Both the position numbers and the translations under genes were made by a program. Source: Desulfuromonadaceae bacterium (GTDB lineage: Bacteria > Desulfobacterota > Desulfuromonadia > Geobacterales > Pseudopelobacteraceae). From it: DNA of 64,000 bases. The notes under the pieces are model-generated. The model saw only the letters and a list, made by a program, of their open reading frames with translations, had not been told where the DNA came from and searched no databases. Shown here piece by piece: positions 35,351 through 43,815 of the stretch. The stretch lies in the NCBI GenBank assembly GCA_028712075.1, contig JAQTQX010000005.1:62001-126000 (forward strand), read 5' to 3'. Each line of letters opens with the position of its first letter. Within the stretch, counting starts at the first letter, position 1.

Positions 35351-37131
35351 GATCTGCACTCCTTAACACATAATTGATCAAGACCAAGGTCGTGTAGTTT
35401 CTTCTGTGACGGTACACCCTGCTCGTCCCAGCCACGCTGACGATAGTACATCTGCATAGCATACGTCAGGTCTTCACGAGAGAAGACCCTGCCGGCCTGT
35501 GAGCCATCTTCGAGCGGACGCTCCATGATTTTTTTCGGCAGCGTATCGTCCGCAGCGGTAAAGCCGGCCTGCAGATTGAACAGACGGCTGAGATTCCAGA
35601 TTCGTTCTCCAGCCCGGTCAAGCTCTTCGGCCGTAACCGGTTCTCCAAGACCGGCACTCATAAGCTCTGCTTCAATCTGGGTATTCACCGTGCCCCAGAA
35701 ATCGCAGAAGCCCATGGACCATTTGATACCGTTGGCATTCTGGGCATTGACTACTTCTGTGACCAGCGCATCGATATCATGCGGATCCTGAGCAAATATG
35801 GGGAAGGCGCGCAGGTGGCAGGCACCACGTTCACTGGTCGCATATGCTATGCCCATACCATAATTTCCGCGAGGTTCGTAGGCCGGCATTTCTAACCCTT
35901 TAACCTCCATGGAAAGATCATCGGCACTATATTTGGCGGCCAGTTTTTTTGCGCCCTGCGCCAGGTCGCGGCCACGTTCGGTGGATAGAGTGGCTATTTC
36001 GTAGATGACCTTGAGATATTCATCAACCTGGCCAAAGTGAAGATTGAAATTGTGACGACCCGTTTCGGTCATTTCCATTGCCAGGCTGATGGTGCTGCCG
36101 CAGCTCATGGTATCAAGGCCGAGGTCATCGCAAAGTCGGTTGAAGCGGATAACCGCTTCAAGATCGTTGACCTCGCAGTTTGACCCGGCGAGGCAGAGGG
36201 TTTCATACTCAGGACCTTCGATCTCTGCCGAGTTGACCCGGGTAAACTTGCCGCAGGCCATCGGACAGGCAAAACAGGCACGATCACCGAGCTTTGCGGC
36301 CTGAATGGCATCAGAATTCAGTTTCTCTTTGCGTCCATTGAAGCCGCGCGTGTAATTCTTGGTCGGGTGAATTCCCATTTCGTTGGTGACTTCTACCAGA
36401 ATAGGAGTTCCGTCGGTCTTTGCCCAAAGATTGTCATCGGTCAGCAGATCATGTGCTTTGTAATAGCTGATCCGTTCAAGGAAAGCTCCCATTTCTGCAA
36501 CATCTATTTTACCGGTGCCGCGGCAGACAATACCTTTGAGATTCTTGCTGCCGAACAGCGCTCCTGTGCCACCACGACCGAACTGGCGATACGATTCCGA
36601 ACCAATCATGCTGAACGTGATCAGGTTTTCCGCGGCAGGACCGATGGCCAGACATTTTGCTTCCGGAGTACCGATGGCCGCTTCCATTAGTTTTTCCGTT
36701 TCGAATATACCCCGACCGGTCAAACTCTCAGCACTTTCCAGGGTCACGCGGTCATCTGCTATCTTCAAAAAGACCGGAACTTCTGCCCGCCCTTTGATGA
36801 CGATACCGTCATACCCGGCAAATTTCAGTTCGGGACCGAACGCACCCCCGATATTGGATTCGAAGATGGTTCTGGTATGGGGCGATTTGGACACAAGACA
36901 GAGCCGTGAAGCGAGAGGGACCAGTGTGCCTCCAAGCGGACCAGCCATGATTACTACAACGTTTTCCGGCGACAGCGGATCAATTTCCGGTTCCACAGCA
37001 TCGCAGTAGTAACGGAGCGCCAATCCCCACGCGCCCCAATACTCTCTGATCCACTCCTGGCGCAACGGTTCTGTAGAAACAGTGTTAGCCGTCAAATCGA
37101 CTATCAGCATTTTCCCCGCGTAGAGACGCAT
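35347..37131 (-). CDS. aor: aldehyde:ferredoxin oxidoreductase AOR2 (tungsten type)
   Basis: A 594-residue AOR family enzyme. The N-terminal domain has GKMLIVDLTANTVS and GPLGGTLVPLASRLCLVSKSPHT; the cofactor region is SYRQFGRGGTGALFGSKNLKGIV; the cluster motif is CFACPMACGKFT (about 285-296) with CDDLGLDTMSCG later. It is the canonical AOR form, unlike AOR1. As first gene of the operon that also encodes PatA and PotABCD, and with a strong sigma-54 promoter upstream, it likely oxidises the aminoaldehydes or semialdehydes made by the aminotransferases. That substrate is inference. RBS evidence is weak at ATG 37131. Confidence 0.92.
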   Translation of the reverse strand: MRLYAGKMLIVDLTANTVSTEPLRQEWIREYWGAWGLALRYYCDAVEPEIDPLSPENVVVIMAGPLGGTLVPLASRLCLVSKSPHTRTIFESNIGGAFGPELKFAGYDGIVIKGRAEVPVFLKIADDRVTLESAESLTGRGIFETEKLMEAAIGTPEAKCLAIGPAAENLITFSMIGSESYRQFGRGGTGALFGSKNLKGIVCRGTGKIDVAEMGAFLERISYYKAHDLLTDDNLWAKTDGTPILVEVTNEMGIHPTKNYTRGFNGRKEKLNSDAIQAAKLGDRACFACPMACGKFTRVNSAEIEGPEYETLCLAGSNCEVNDLEAVIRFNRLCDDLGLDTMSCGSTISLAMEMTETGRHNFNLHFGQVDEYLKVIYEIATLSTERGRDLAQGAKKLAAKYSADDLSMEVKGLEMPAYEPRGNYGMGIAYATSERGACHLRAFPIFAQDPHDIDALVTEVVNAQNANGIKWSMGFCDFWGTVNTQIEAELMSAGLGEPVTAEELDRAGERIWNLSRLFNLQAGFTAADDTLPKKIMERPLEDGSQAGRVFSREDLTYAMQMYYRQRGWDEQGVPSQKKLHDLGLDQLCVKECRS

Positions 37132-37264
37132 AGACCCTCTCCATAATCCTATGATAATTTAAGCACGTAAATGATCTTCTGACTGACAATTCGAGGCATT
37201 ACTTAACTTTTCAGGATACTGCCGGTACAGTTTCTACTTCCATTGTGATGCCGCCTAGTTATTA

Positions 37265-37279
37265 GCACAAGTCGTGCCA
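37265..37279 (-). promoter_or_regulatory. sigma-54 promoter for the AOR2-patA-pot operon
   Basis: On the minus strand TGGCACGACTTGTGC matches TGGCACG-N4-TTGC except one base, leaving a leader of about 120 bases to the ATG at 37131. It is the near twin of the site at 24023. Confidence 0.8.
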
Positions 37280-37753
37280 GTAGTGCCTTTCTGGGTTACG
37301 CACCAGATCCTGACCTCACAATCATGCACTAACTTCGCAACTATACTAAACCTTGTTCTATTGCACCACCGGGACGATGTACATTAGAATAGTGATGCCT
37401 ATACGCATTTTATGCAGTTGCTAATATGCGGGACAACATGACGTTGGCAGGAAAATGCCCGATACATAGATGGTTGCAGGGTGATGCCGTCACCGGAGAC
37501 AGCGTAAGTCCATCGTCCTGAAATGTGCCTCCAAAGGCCCATCTACGGCGATTGACACGTGACGTATGACATCTGGCCAGAGTGGATTACCACCCGCAAT
37601 GCATATCTGCATCAACAATGCAGTGAAGCATCGCCACCGCTTGCATACAGATTGGGATTCCTGTCCTGAATAATAACATGGAGTGCCACTCCCTCGTCTG
37701 CGACGGAGAGGGCTTCTACGCACCTGTGAAAGTTGGGGCAACTGGATAACACA
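37280..37753 (+). other. divergent regulatory gap between AOR2 operon and gcdH
   Basis: About 470 bases without a supported gene, between two outward-facing sigma-54-type promoters. It should contain the enhancer sites of the shared activator; I saw no clear repeated operator, and short frames here lack ribosome sites. Confidence 0.5.
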
Positions 37754-37768
37754 TGGCACTGCTGTTGC
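37754..37768 (+). promoter_or_regulatory. sigma-54 promoter for the acyl-CoA dehydrogenase gene
   Basis: TGGCACTGCTGTTGC matches the consensus except one base at the seventh position; TTGC at -12 is perfect. It lies 62 bases upstream of the ATG at 37830. Confidence 0.8.
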
Positions 37769-37829
37769 ATTTCACGTCACCTCGTCAACCTATTCTCCAC
37801 ACATTTTGGACCGAAAAAGGAGCAGATCG

Positions 37830-39011
37830 ATGGTATCTGGTACAGAACTAACTGACTACATGGGGTTTCAGGGATTGTTGTCAGATGATGAAAAGCTGGT
37901 CAGGGAAACAGCCCGAAAATTCGTTAATGATGAGGTTCTGCCGATTATCGAGGAACATGCCCAGAAAGAGACCTTCCCCACCGAATTGATCAAAAAAATG
38001 GGAGAGCTCGGTTTCTATGGGCCGAATCTGCCCGAAAAATACGGCTGTGCCGGGCTTTCCAATGTTGCCTACGGACTGTTGATGTATGAACTTGAGAGGG
38101 GTGATTCCGGACTACGTAGCTTTGCCTCGGTCATGGGCTCTTTGGTCATGTACCCGATCTATGCCTACGGCAGTGATGCCCAGAAGGATTGCTGGCTGCC
38201 AAAACTGGCCTGTGGTGATGCAATCGGCTGTTTTGGTTTGACCGAACCTGACTTCGGCTCCAACCCCGCCGGCATGCGCACCACCGCAGTCCGTGAAGCC
38301 GGAGGAAAGTGGCGCATCAACGGATCCAAAATGTGGATCACCAACGGCAGTATTGCTGATGTCGCAGTAGTCTGGGCCAAAACTGACGGGGGAATTCGCG
38401 GTTTTCTGGTTGAAAAGGGGACTCCGGGATTCTCAGCACCGCAGATGCATGGCAAATGGAGCCTGCGCGCCTCCATTACGTCAGAGCTGCTGTTTGATGA
38501 TGTGATTGTGAATGAGGAAAAAAGCCTGCTACCGAATGTCACCGGGATCAAGGGGCCGCTCGGCTGCCTGACCCAGGCCCGCTACGGCATCGCCTGGGGG
38601 GTACTTGGCGCCGCAGATAACTGCTATCAAACCGCTTTGGAATACTCGCTCAGTCGCATCCAGTTTGACAAGCCGATCGCCTCATTCCAGCTGCAGCAGA
38701 AAAAACTGGCGGAAATGGTAACCGAGATTACCAAGGGTCAGTTGCTGGTCATGCAGCTCGGTCGTCTGAAGGACCAGGGAAAATACACACCAGCCCAGGT
38801 ATCAATGGCCAAAATGAACAACGTCAATATCGCCATTGGTATCGCCCGCACCGCCCGCACCATTCTGGGCGCCAACGGCATTATGGGCGAGTATCCGATC
38901 ATGCGCCACGCCAACAATCTTGAAGCGGTCTACACCTACGAAGGAACCCACGACATGCACCTGCTGGTCATCGGCCAGGAGATAACCGGCATAGCAGCAT
39001 ATCGGGGGTGA
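37830..39011 (+). CDS. gcdH: glutaryl-CoA dehydrogenase-like acyl-CoA dehydrogenase
   Basis: A 393-residue flavoprotein. FGLTEPDFGSNPAGM and the KMWITNGSIADVAVVWAK stretch bind FAD and substrate; the ARYGIAWGVLGAADNCY region and the catalytic glutamate in TYEGTHDMH (about residue 371) are typical of glutaryl-CoA dehydrogenase, which converts glutaryl-CoA to crotonyl-CoA and CO2. ATG 37830 has AGGAG upstream; a 49-codon longer frame runs through the sigma-54 promoter. In this setting glutaryl-CoA could arise from lysine or cadaverine by way of 5-aminovalerate, which is inference. No CoA-transferase is nearby. Confidence 0.88.
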   Translation: MVSGTELTDYMGFQGLLSDDEKLVRETARKFVNDEVLPIIEEHAQKETFPTELIKKMGELGFYGPNLPEKYGCAGLSNVAYGLLMYELERGDSGLRSFASVMGSLVMYPIYAYGSDAQKDCWLPKLACGDAIGCFGLTEPDFGSNPAGMRTTAVREAGGKWRINGSKMWITNGSIADVAVVWAKTDGGIRGFLVEKGTPGFSAPQMHGKWSLRASITSELLFDDVIVNEEKSLLPNVTGIKGPLGCLTQARYGIAWGVLGAADNCYQTALEYSLSRIQFDKPIASFQLQQKKLAEMVTEITKGQLLVMQLGRLKDQGKYTPAQVSMAKMNNVNIAIGIARTARTILGANGIMGEYPIMRHANNLEAVYTYEGTHDMHLLVIGQEITGIAAYRG

Positions 39012-39062
39012 GATAGATTAGTACCTCTGATAACGGAGACTGAGATGCGTAGCCTGCTTCAG

Positions 39063-39725
39063 TCAGATAAATCCTCGCTTTTTCAGGAAGTCGTTGGTTG
39101 CGGTCGCCTTGTTAAACGGGTTTTTGCAATATGCTGCAAGATCGGTAATGATATCAATATCCTGCACGACCTCAAGCATCTTCACCTTCAATTTGTATTC
39201 CCGACACCTCTTGACTGTCAGTCGCAGTACCTGGTCCGTACTCCACGGAATGTCCCGGAACAGTTCCTGCGTATAGCTATCCCTCCGCAGTGCGATAAGT
39301 CCGTAGCCGCCGTCAACAGCCGGCGCCAGCGCAGCGTCGAGCGTCGCAAGAGCAGCGACAGCGGCACGGAGTATCCCGGCATCAAGTCCGGGTATATCGC
39401 TCCCCGCCAGAATCACCCGTTCCCAACCATCTGCAAAACAGCAGTTGAACGCAGCCGCCATCCGCTCTCCGATAGTCTCCCCCAGTTGCGGCACGACAAC
39501 AGCTGATGCGTCGCGCCATGCCAGCGGCACTTCACCGATGTCCGTACCGTCATGGAACAGATACAGCGGCAAGCCGCATTCTGCAAAATTACCCAGGATA
39601 TCGGAGACTATGGCGCAATAAAGCGCACAGGCGCTCTCGTTACCAATATGAGCAGCGAGACGGGTTTTAACCCGACCGGGCAGAGGGCATCGTACAAAGA
39701 GTGCTACGACAGCGTCACAACTCAT
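39063..39725 (-). CDS. TIGR04282-type glycosyltransferase (DUF2064)
   Basis: A 220-residue nucleotidyl/glycosyl-transferase-like protein: ALFVRCPLPGRVKTRLA at the start, RVILAGSDIPGLDAGILRAAV, and APAVDGGYGLIALR. This is the DUF2064/TIGR04282 family, named for its link to radical SAM/selenodomain proteins. Start ATG 39725 overlaps the preceding gene's stop (ATGA). The function is unknown, though the fold suggests sugar-nucleotide chemistry. No radical SAM/selenodomain partner is visible here. Confidence 0.88.
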   Translation of the reverse strand: MSCDAVVALFVRCPLPGRVKTRLAAHIGNESACALYCAIVSDILGNFAECGLPLYLFHDGTDIGEVPLAWRDASAVVVPQLGETIGERMAAAFNCCFADGWERVILAGSDIPGLDAGILRAAVAALATLDAALAPAVDGGYGLIALRRDSYTQELFRDIPWSTDQVLRLTVKRCREYKLKVKMLEVVQDIDIITDLAAYCKNPFNKATATNDFLKKRGFI

Positions 39726-40816
39726 GGCTTCACACTCAATTCCTGGGGGGATGGCGAAGTGAGTCCACTCAATTCGATTAGTCGGAAATAGGGAGATAGT
39801 ATCAACATAAACCAGATGTAGCAGAAGATGCCGGCAACTGTGTTGAACAACGCAAAGTTGAGGCAGTGAGCCATGACCAGGTCGTAGAACCGCAAAATTG
39901 GATATCGACCGCTGCCGATGAGCGGGCGCACAAGCACATCCAAAAAAAAGAACAGTTGCCAGGAATTTTGACGGATATACGTCCCGAGACGATAAAAGGT
40001 CCGCAGCGTTCCGAAAAATCCCCACGTATCTCTCATCATGCAGCGGATAAGACGAAAAAACGGCGTCAACAAAAGTGCACCGGTCTCCTGCTGCACGCGG
40101 TACACTCCCGGGGCCCGTGCAAAGAACTCTTCCTCGCCGATGCTGAACAGACCCATCATCATACTCATCAGAATATAGCGGCGATGGAACCCTTCTGTCT
40201 CAAATCTTCGTGCCGACGTCATGAGACGCCCCGGAAGCGTAATCAGTTTTCCCTCAGCGCGAATCAGCCTGACGATGCGCTGGTCTTCCAGAAACGGCAT
40301 CCGTTCATCAAAGCCGCCCAGGTATTCAAAAAAGCCTCGTGACAGCAGTAGTCCCTGATCACCATTGGTCGTGTCAGGGCGATTTAAAGACGTTTTTTCT
40401 TCAGCATAGCGATAGGCAAACGTATTACCGTTCACGCTGCGGATAAACTGCAGGCTAAAATGGCCGGCAACCCGTTCCTGCACGTAACTCCCGGACTGTA
40501 TGGCAGCAACAGCAGTGCTGAGAAGGGCAGAATCGCCAATACGCGAATCAGCATGCAGGAACAGCAGGTACTCGCCTGATGACCGTGCGGCAGCGGCATT
40601 CATCTGCGCCCCGCGACCCCGCCGGCACGCCACAAAGGTAGCGCCATGGGCAGTGGCAATCAAACCGGTTGCATCAGTTGAACCGCCATCACCGACAAAT
40701 ATCTCACACGTGATGCCGCGCTGCATTGTTATGTCTTCCAACAGTGCGGGGAGACATTCCGCTTCATCAAGAGTCGGGATAATGATCGAGAGTAATGGGC
40801 GAGACGCGTGACACAT
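39722..40816 (-). CDS. family 2 glycosyltransferase, TIGR04283-like with C-terminal extension
   Basis: A 364-residue protein. The first 225 residues are a GT-A domain: LSIIIPTLDEAECLPALLEDI, the metal-site LHADSR, and GGFDERMPFLEDQRIVRLIR. A further region of about 140 residues carries hydrophobic stretches (LRFYDLVMAHCLNFALFNTVAGIFCYIWFMLIL), suggesting membrane attachment; most TIGR04283 proteins lack it. I took ATG 40816 (MCHASRPLLSIII); its ribosome site (GGGAG) is rather far upstream. It overlaps the next gene by four bases, a pairing usual for these two families. Confidence 0.85.
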   Translation of the reverse strand: MCHASRPLLSIIIPTLDEAECLPALLEDITMQRGITCEIFVGDGGSTDATGLIATAHGATFVACRRGRGAQMNAAAARSSGEYLLFLHADSRIGDSALLSTAVAAIQSGSYVQERVAGHFSLQFIRSVNGNTFAYRYAEEKTSLNRPDTTNGDQGLLLSRGFFEYLGGFDERMPFLEDQRIVRLIRAEGKLITLPGRLMTSARRFETEGFHRRYILMSMMMGLFSIGEEEFFARAPGVYRVQQETGALLLTPFFRLIRCMMRDTWGFFGTLRTFYRLGTYIRQNSWQLFFFLDVLVRPLIGSGRYPILRFYDLVMAHCLNFALFNTVAGIFCYIWFMLILSPYFRLIELSGLTSPSPQELSVKP

Positions 40817-41070
40817 AGAAAACGTTGAACTCCCTGCAGGACCACTGCGCTTGATGGCGCTCCGACCATAATCGCCCGGTAACGGAATACTACTATAGTA
40901 CAGAGCGATTGTGAAGCAATGAAGCGTTGCTGCCATAGCCACAAAGAGCGCCTGAAGATCGCCAACTGTACGCTTGACTCAGCGAGAAATTGACGTTAAC
41001 TATGTGGTTAGGAACTGCTGGTTTCAGATGTGGTTTTTTATCCTGACAAGGGAAAGAGGGGTTGTGCAGT

Positions 41071-42444
41071 ATGTATTCCATCAGAAACAGTATCCTGTTC
41101 GCAATGCTGATCATCTACCCTTTCCTGATTTCCTGCACAAACGCACGTGCCGGGGACGAGCCTCTCACGGCAGCGAAGCCGAAAGATCTGGCCTTTCGCA
41201 CCGCTCTAAAAAAAGAGCCATCAAATCTGAATGTCACCGTTGAGACGACGGCAGCGGACCTTGGCAACACCCTCAACCGCTTGATTCCCTCAGCACTGTA
41301 CAAAGGTTCCACTAAAACGAGCGGGGTCACAGCAGATATTGTCAGGAACGGCCCGATCGGTGTTGCTGCCGCCGATAATTTTGTCTACCTCACTGTCCCG
41401 ATCTCGATTTCGCTCAGTTACGGCCTGTTTGAAACCCCGACCATTGCGGCAAAATTGAGATTCAAGGTACATGCTACGGTCAGCCCGGACTGGAAGGTCA
41501 CTGCAGAAGTCTACTACACCGGCTTGAGCGATCTCTTCGCCGAAGAGGTGGGAATCGGACCAATCTCCATCAAACCGCGCAGTATTATTGAAGGTGCCAC
41601 CAAACCGGTACAGCGGATTTTCTCCAATCTGATCAACACAAAACTGAATGAAAAAATGGAGTTGAAAACTCAGGTGACCAAGGCTTGGAACGCTTCCCAA
41701 AAGCCGATTCTGCTGGATAAAAGATATAACGCCTGGCTGATGATAACCCCTCAGGAAATACTGCTTTATCCGTTTTATGCCCGGAACAATATGGTCAAAC
41801 AAAGTGTCGGTTTAAAATCCTACGCTGAAGTTGTCGTCGGCCCGGAACCGGCTCCCCGCAGTCCACCAGTCCCGCTTCCGAACCTGCGGCAACTGGCCGG
41901 GGCGGACACATCGTTTCGCGTCACGCTCAACAATGATCTTTACTACAAGGACATCCTCATCATCGCTTCTCCACTATTGCTCGACAAAGAATTCGGCGAT
42001 GACGGCAAGCGCGTTACTCTGAAAAGCCTCGATCTGTCCGGCAATGGCGACCGGTTGCTCATTACCGTAGGCACAACTGGCGATCTCGAGGGAACGTTTT
42101 ATCTTACCTGCAAACCGCTGTTCAACCCGCTGACCAATATTTTTTCGGTAGAAGAGGTGGACTTCGACATGCAGACCCAGAGCATGTTGCTCCAAACTGC
42201 CGACTGGTTCCTGCACAGCACCATCAAAAACATTATCCAGGAAAAGCTTACCATGGATATGACGCAACGACTGATGCAGGCTCGTGAAATGGCAGGTAAG
42301 GCCATGGCTCAGGTCAGGCTGGCAGACAACCTGTTCCTGAATGGAACTATTAAGGCCATGAAAGTAAACGATGTGATGGTGCAAAAGGAGAAAATCTCAA
42401 TCCAGATATACGCTGAAGGGGAAACTACTATCGTCTTCCGTTGA
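41071..42444 (+). CDS. DUF4403 family lipoprotein
   Basis: A 457-residue exported protein. A signal peptide ends in the lipobox FLISC (Cys22), so it is a lipoprotein. The body has repeated beta-rich BPI/LBP-like segments: VPISISLSYGLFETP, VTAEVYYTGLSDLFAE, ISIKPRSIIEGATKPVQRIFSNLINTKLNEKM, and YLTCKPLFNPLTNIFSVEEVDFDMQTQSMLLQTADWFLHSTI. This is DUF4403, a family without a settled role that resembles lipid-transfer tubular proteins. The start ATG 41071 follows GGAAAGAGGGG. A GGDEF gene follows directly. Confidence 0.85.
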   Translation: MYSIRNSILFAMLIIYPFLISCTNARAGDEPLTAAKPKDLAFRTALKKEPSNLNVTVETTAADLGNTLNRLIPSALYKGSTKTSGVTADIVRNGPIGVAAADNFVYLTVPISISLSYGLFETPTIAAKLRFKVHATVSPDWKVTAEVYYTGLSDLFAEEVGIGPISIKPRSIIEGATKPVQRIFSNLINTKLNEKMELKTQVTKAWNASQKPILLDKRYNAWLMITPQEILLYPFYARNNMVKQSVGLKSYAEVVVGPEPAPRSPPVPLPNLRQLAGADTSFRVTLNNDLYYKDILIIASPLLLDKEFGDDGKRVTLKSLDLSGNGDRLLITVGTTGDLEGTFYLTCKPLFNPLTNIFSVEEVDFDMQTQSMLLQTADWFLHSTIKNIIQEKLTMDMTQRLMQAREMAGKAMAQVRLADNLFLNGTIKAMKVNDVMVQKEKISIQIYAEGETTIVFR

Positions 42445-43761
42445 TTGGGGGAGTTTCACTTAAGAGTTGACACTCCTGAATCAGGGGGTGTATCCAGTTC
42501 CATATCCACTTCCGGGAGTTCCCTGCACTTGTTTGGACGACTTGCCAATAGATTGCCTGTTTTTTTTGTTCCCGTACTGCTCCTGGTGGTTGCCTGCCTT
42601 CTTGTTCCCCGTCTTCCTGAACTGCCTGTCGACAGGCAGGAACTTCTTCTGAATGCCCCGTATCTGGTAACCGTTCTCGGGGCGTTTCTCTCCATTCATT
42701 TCCATCGCGGTCGCCCCCTCTTGGCACTACTGTTGCTCATAATCTCTTATTGGGCTTTCCATACCTACCTCCTCGGCAAAGATCTGGAATACACTCTTAG
42801 CGAAACTTATCAGGCTTTTGTCTTCCTTGTTCCGCTCGATATTGCACTGATTGCCCTCATGCGGGAACGGGGCGCCTTTTCTCCGGTTGGAAGAGCCCGC
42901 TTCACGTTTCTGGTTGTTCAAGGCGGTATCGCCTACTGGTTCTTCCGTTACAACTTCGTTAGCGTTATTCCCTATCTTGCCGCTGACTTTGGCATGCCCG
43001 GCATGGTGACGCCGGCGCTGTTTCCACAGCCGGCCTTGGTCTTCGGAACAATCTGCTTCATCCTTACTGCAGCACTTGCGCTTCGCCGCCAGACTCCTAT
43101 CGAAGCCGGCCTGTGTGGTGCCCTGATCGCTTTTTACATCGCCTGCAACCGAATCACTAGCCCCCAAGAACACGCCCTGTTTTCGACCGCGGGAGCACTT
43201 ATCCTGATGCTCAGCGTACTGCGCGACTCATACAACATGGCCTTCCGTGATGAAATGACCGGCCTGCGTTCACGCCGCTCGCTGAATGAGAGCCTGAGCG
43301 GCCTGGGGCGAAAATACGCCATTGCCATGCTCGACGTCGATCACTTCAAAAATTTCAATGACACGTACGGCCATGACACGGGAGACCAGGTGCTTAAAAT
43401 GGTTGCAAGCAAAATGATGGCGGTTGGATGTGGTGGGAAGGCGTTTCGCTACGGCGGAGAAGAGTTTACGATACTGTTTCCGGGGCGGCAGACAGCAGAT
43501 GTAATCCCGGAACTGGAAAACATCAGAGGTGCGATTGCCGATTACCGCATGGCCATTCGCGACGCGACACGGCCAAAAGACAGCAAGGCGGGCAAGGTAC
43601 AACGCGGTACAAAAAGGGAATCTGGTAGTATTTCAGTGACAATCAGCATTGGCGTCGCAGACCGAAGTGAAATCCTGACAACCCCGGAAGATGTTCTGAA
43701 AGCTGCGGATAAAGCTCTTTACAAAGCAAAAAACAAGGGTAGAAATATGGTATGCAGTTAG
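42445..43761 (+). CDS. membrane-bound diguanylate cyclase (GGDEF)
   Basis: A 438-residue protein. About seven hydrophobic segments (for example VFFVPVLLLVVACLLVP and LLALLLLIISYWAFHTYLL) occupy residues 35-265. The GGDEF domain follows with FRDEMTGLRSRRSL, the metal-binding AMLDVDHFKNFNDTYGHDTGDQVL and the active-site RYGGEEFTILFPG, a functional GGEEF signature. A 30-residue insertion (residues 365-395, lysine rich) lies inside it. It makes the messenger cyclic di-GMP at the membrane. The start is uncertain: TTG 42445 directly follows the previous stop, without a good ribosome site. Coupling with the lipoprotein gene is likely. Confidence 0.88.
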   Translation: MGEFHLRVDTPESGGVSSSISTSGSSLHLFGRLANRLPVFFVPVLLLVVACLLVPRLPELPVDRQELLLNAPYLVTVLGAFLSIHFHRGRPLLALLLLIISYWAFHTYLLGKDLEYTLSETYQAFVFLVPLDIALIALMRERGAFSPVGRARFTFLVVQGGIAYWFFRYNFVSVIPYLAADFGMPGMVTPALFPQPALVFGTICFILTAALALRRQTPIEAGLCGALIAFYIACNRITSPQEHALFSTAGALILMLSVLRDSYNMAFRDEMTGLRSRRSLNESLSGLGRKYAIAMLDVDHFKNFNDTYGHDTGDQVLKMVASKMMAVGCGGKAFRYGGEEFTILFPGRQTADVIPELENIRGAIADYRMAIRDATRPKDSKAGKVQRGTKRESGSISVTISIGVADRSEILTTPEDVLKAADKALYKAKNKGRNMVCS

Positions 43762-43815
43762 GTGCTTGTCACGGTTTCCGGATGGGTACGTATTACTAGA
43801 TCAGAGGATATTTCA

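Noticed and set aside
37443..37458. TGGCAGGAAAATGC as a sigma-54 promoter
   Set aside because: GG and GC are one base too close together for sigma-54.
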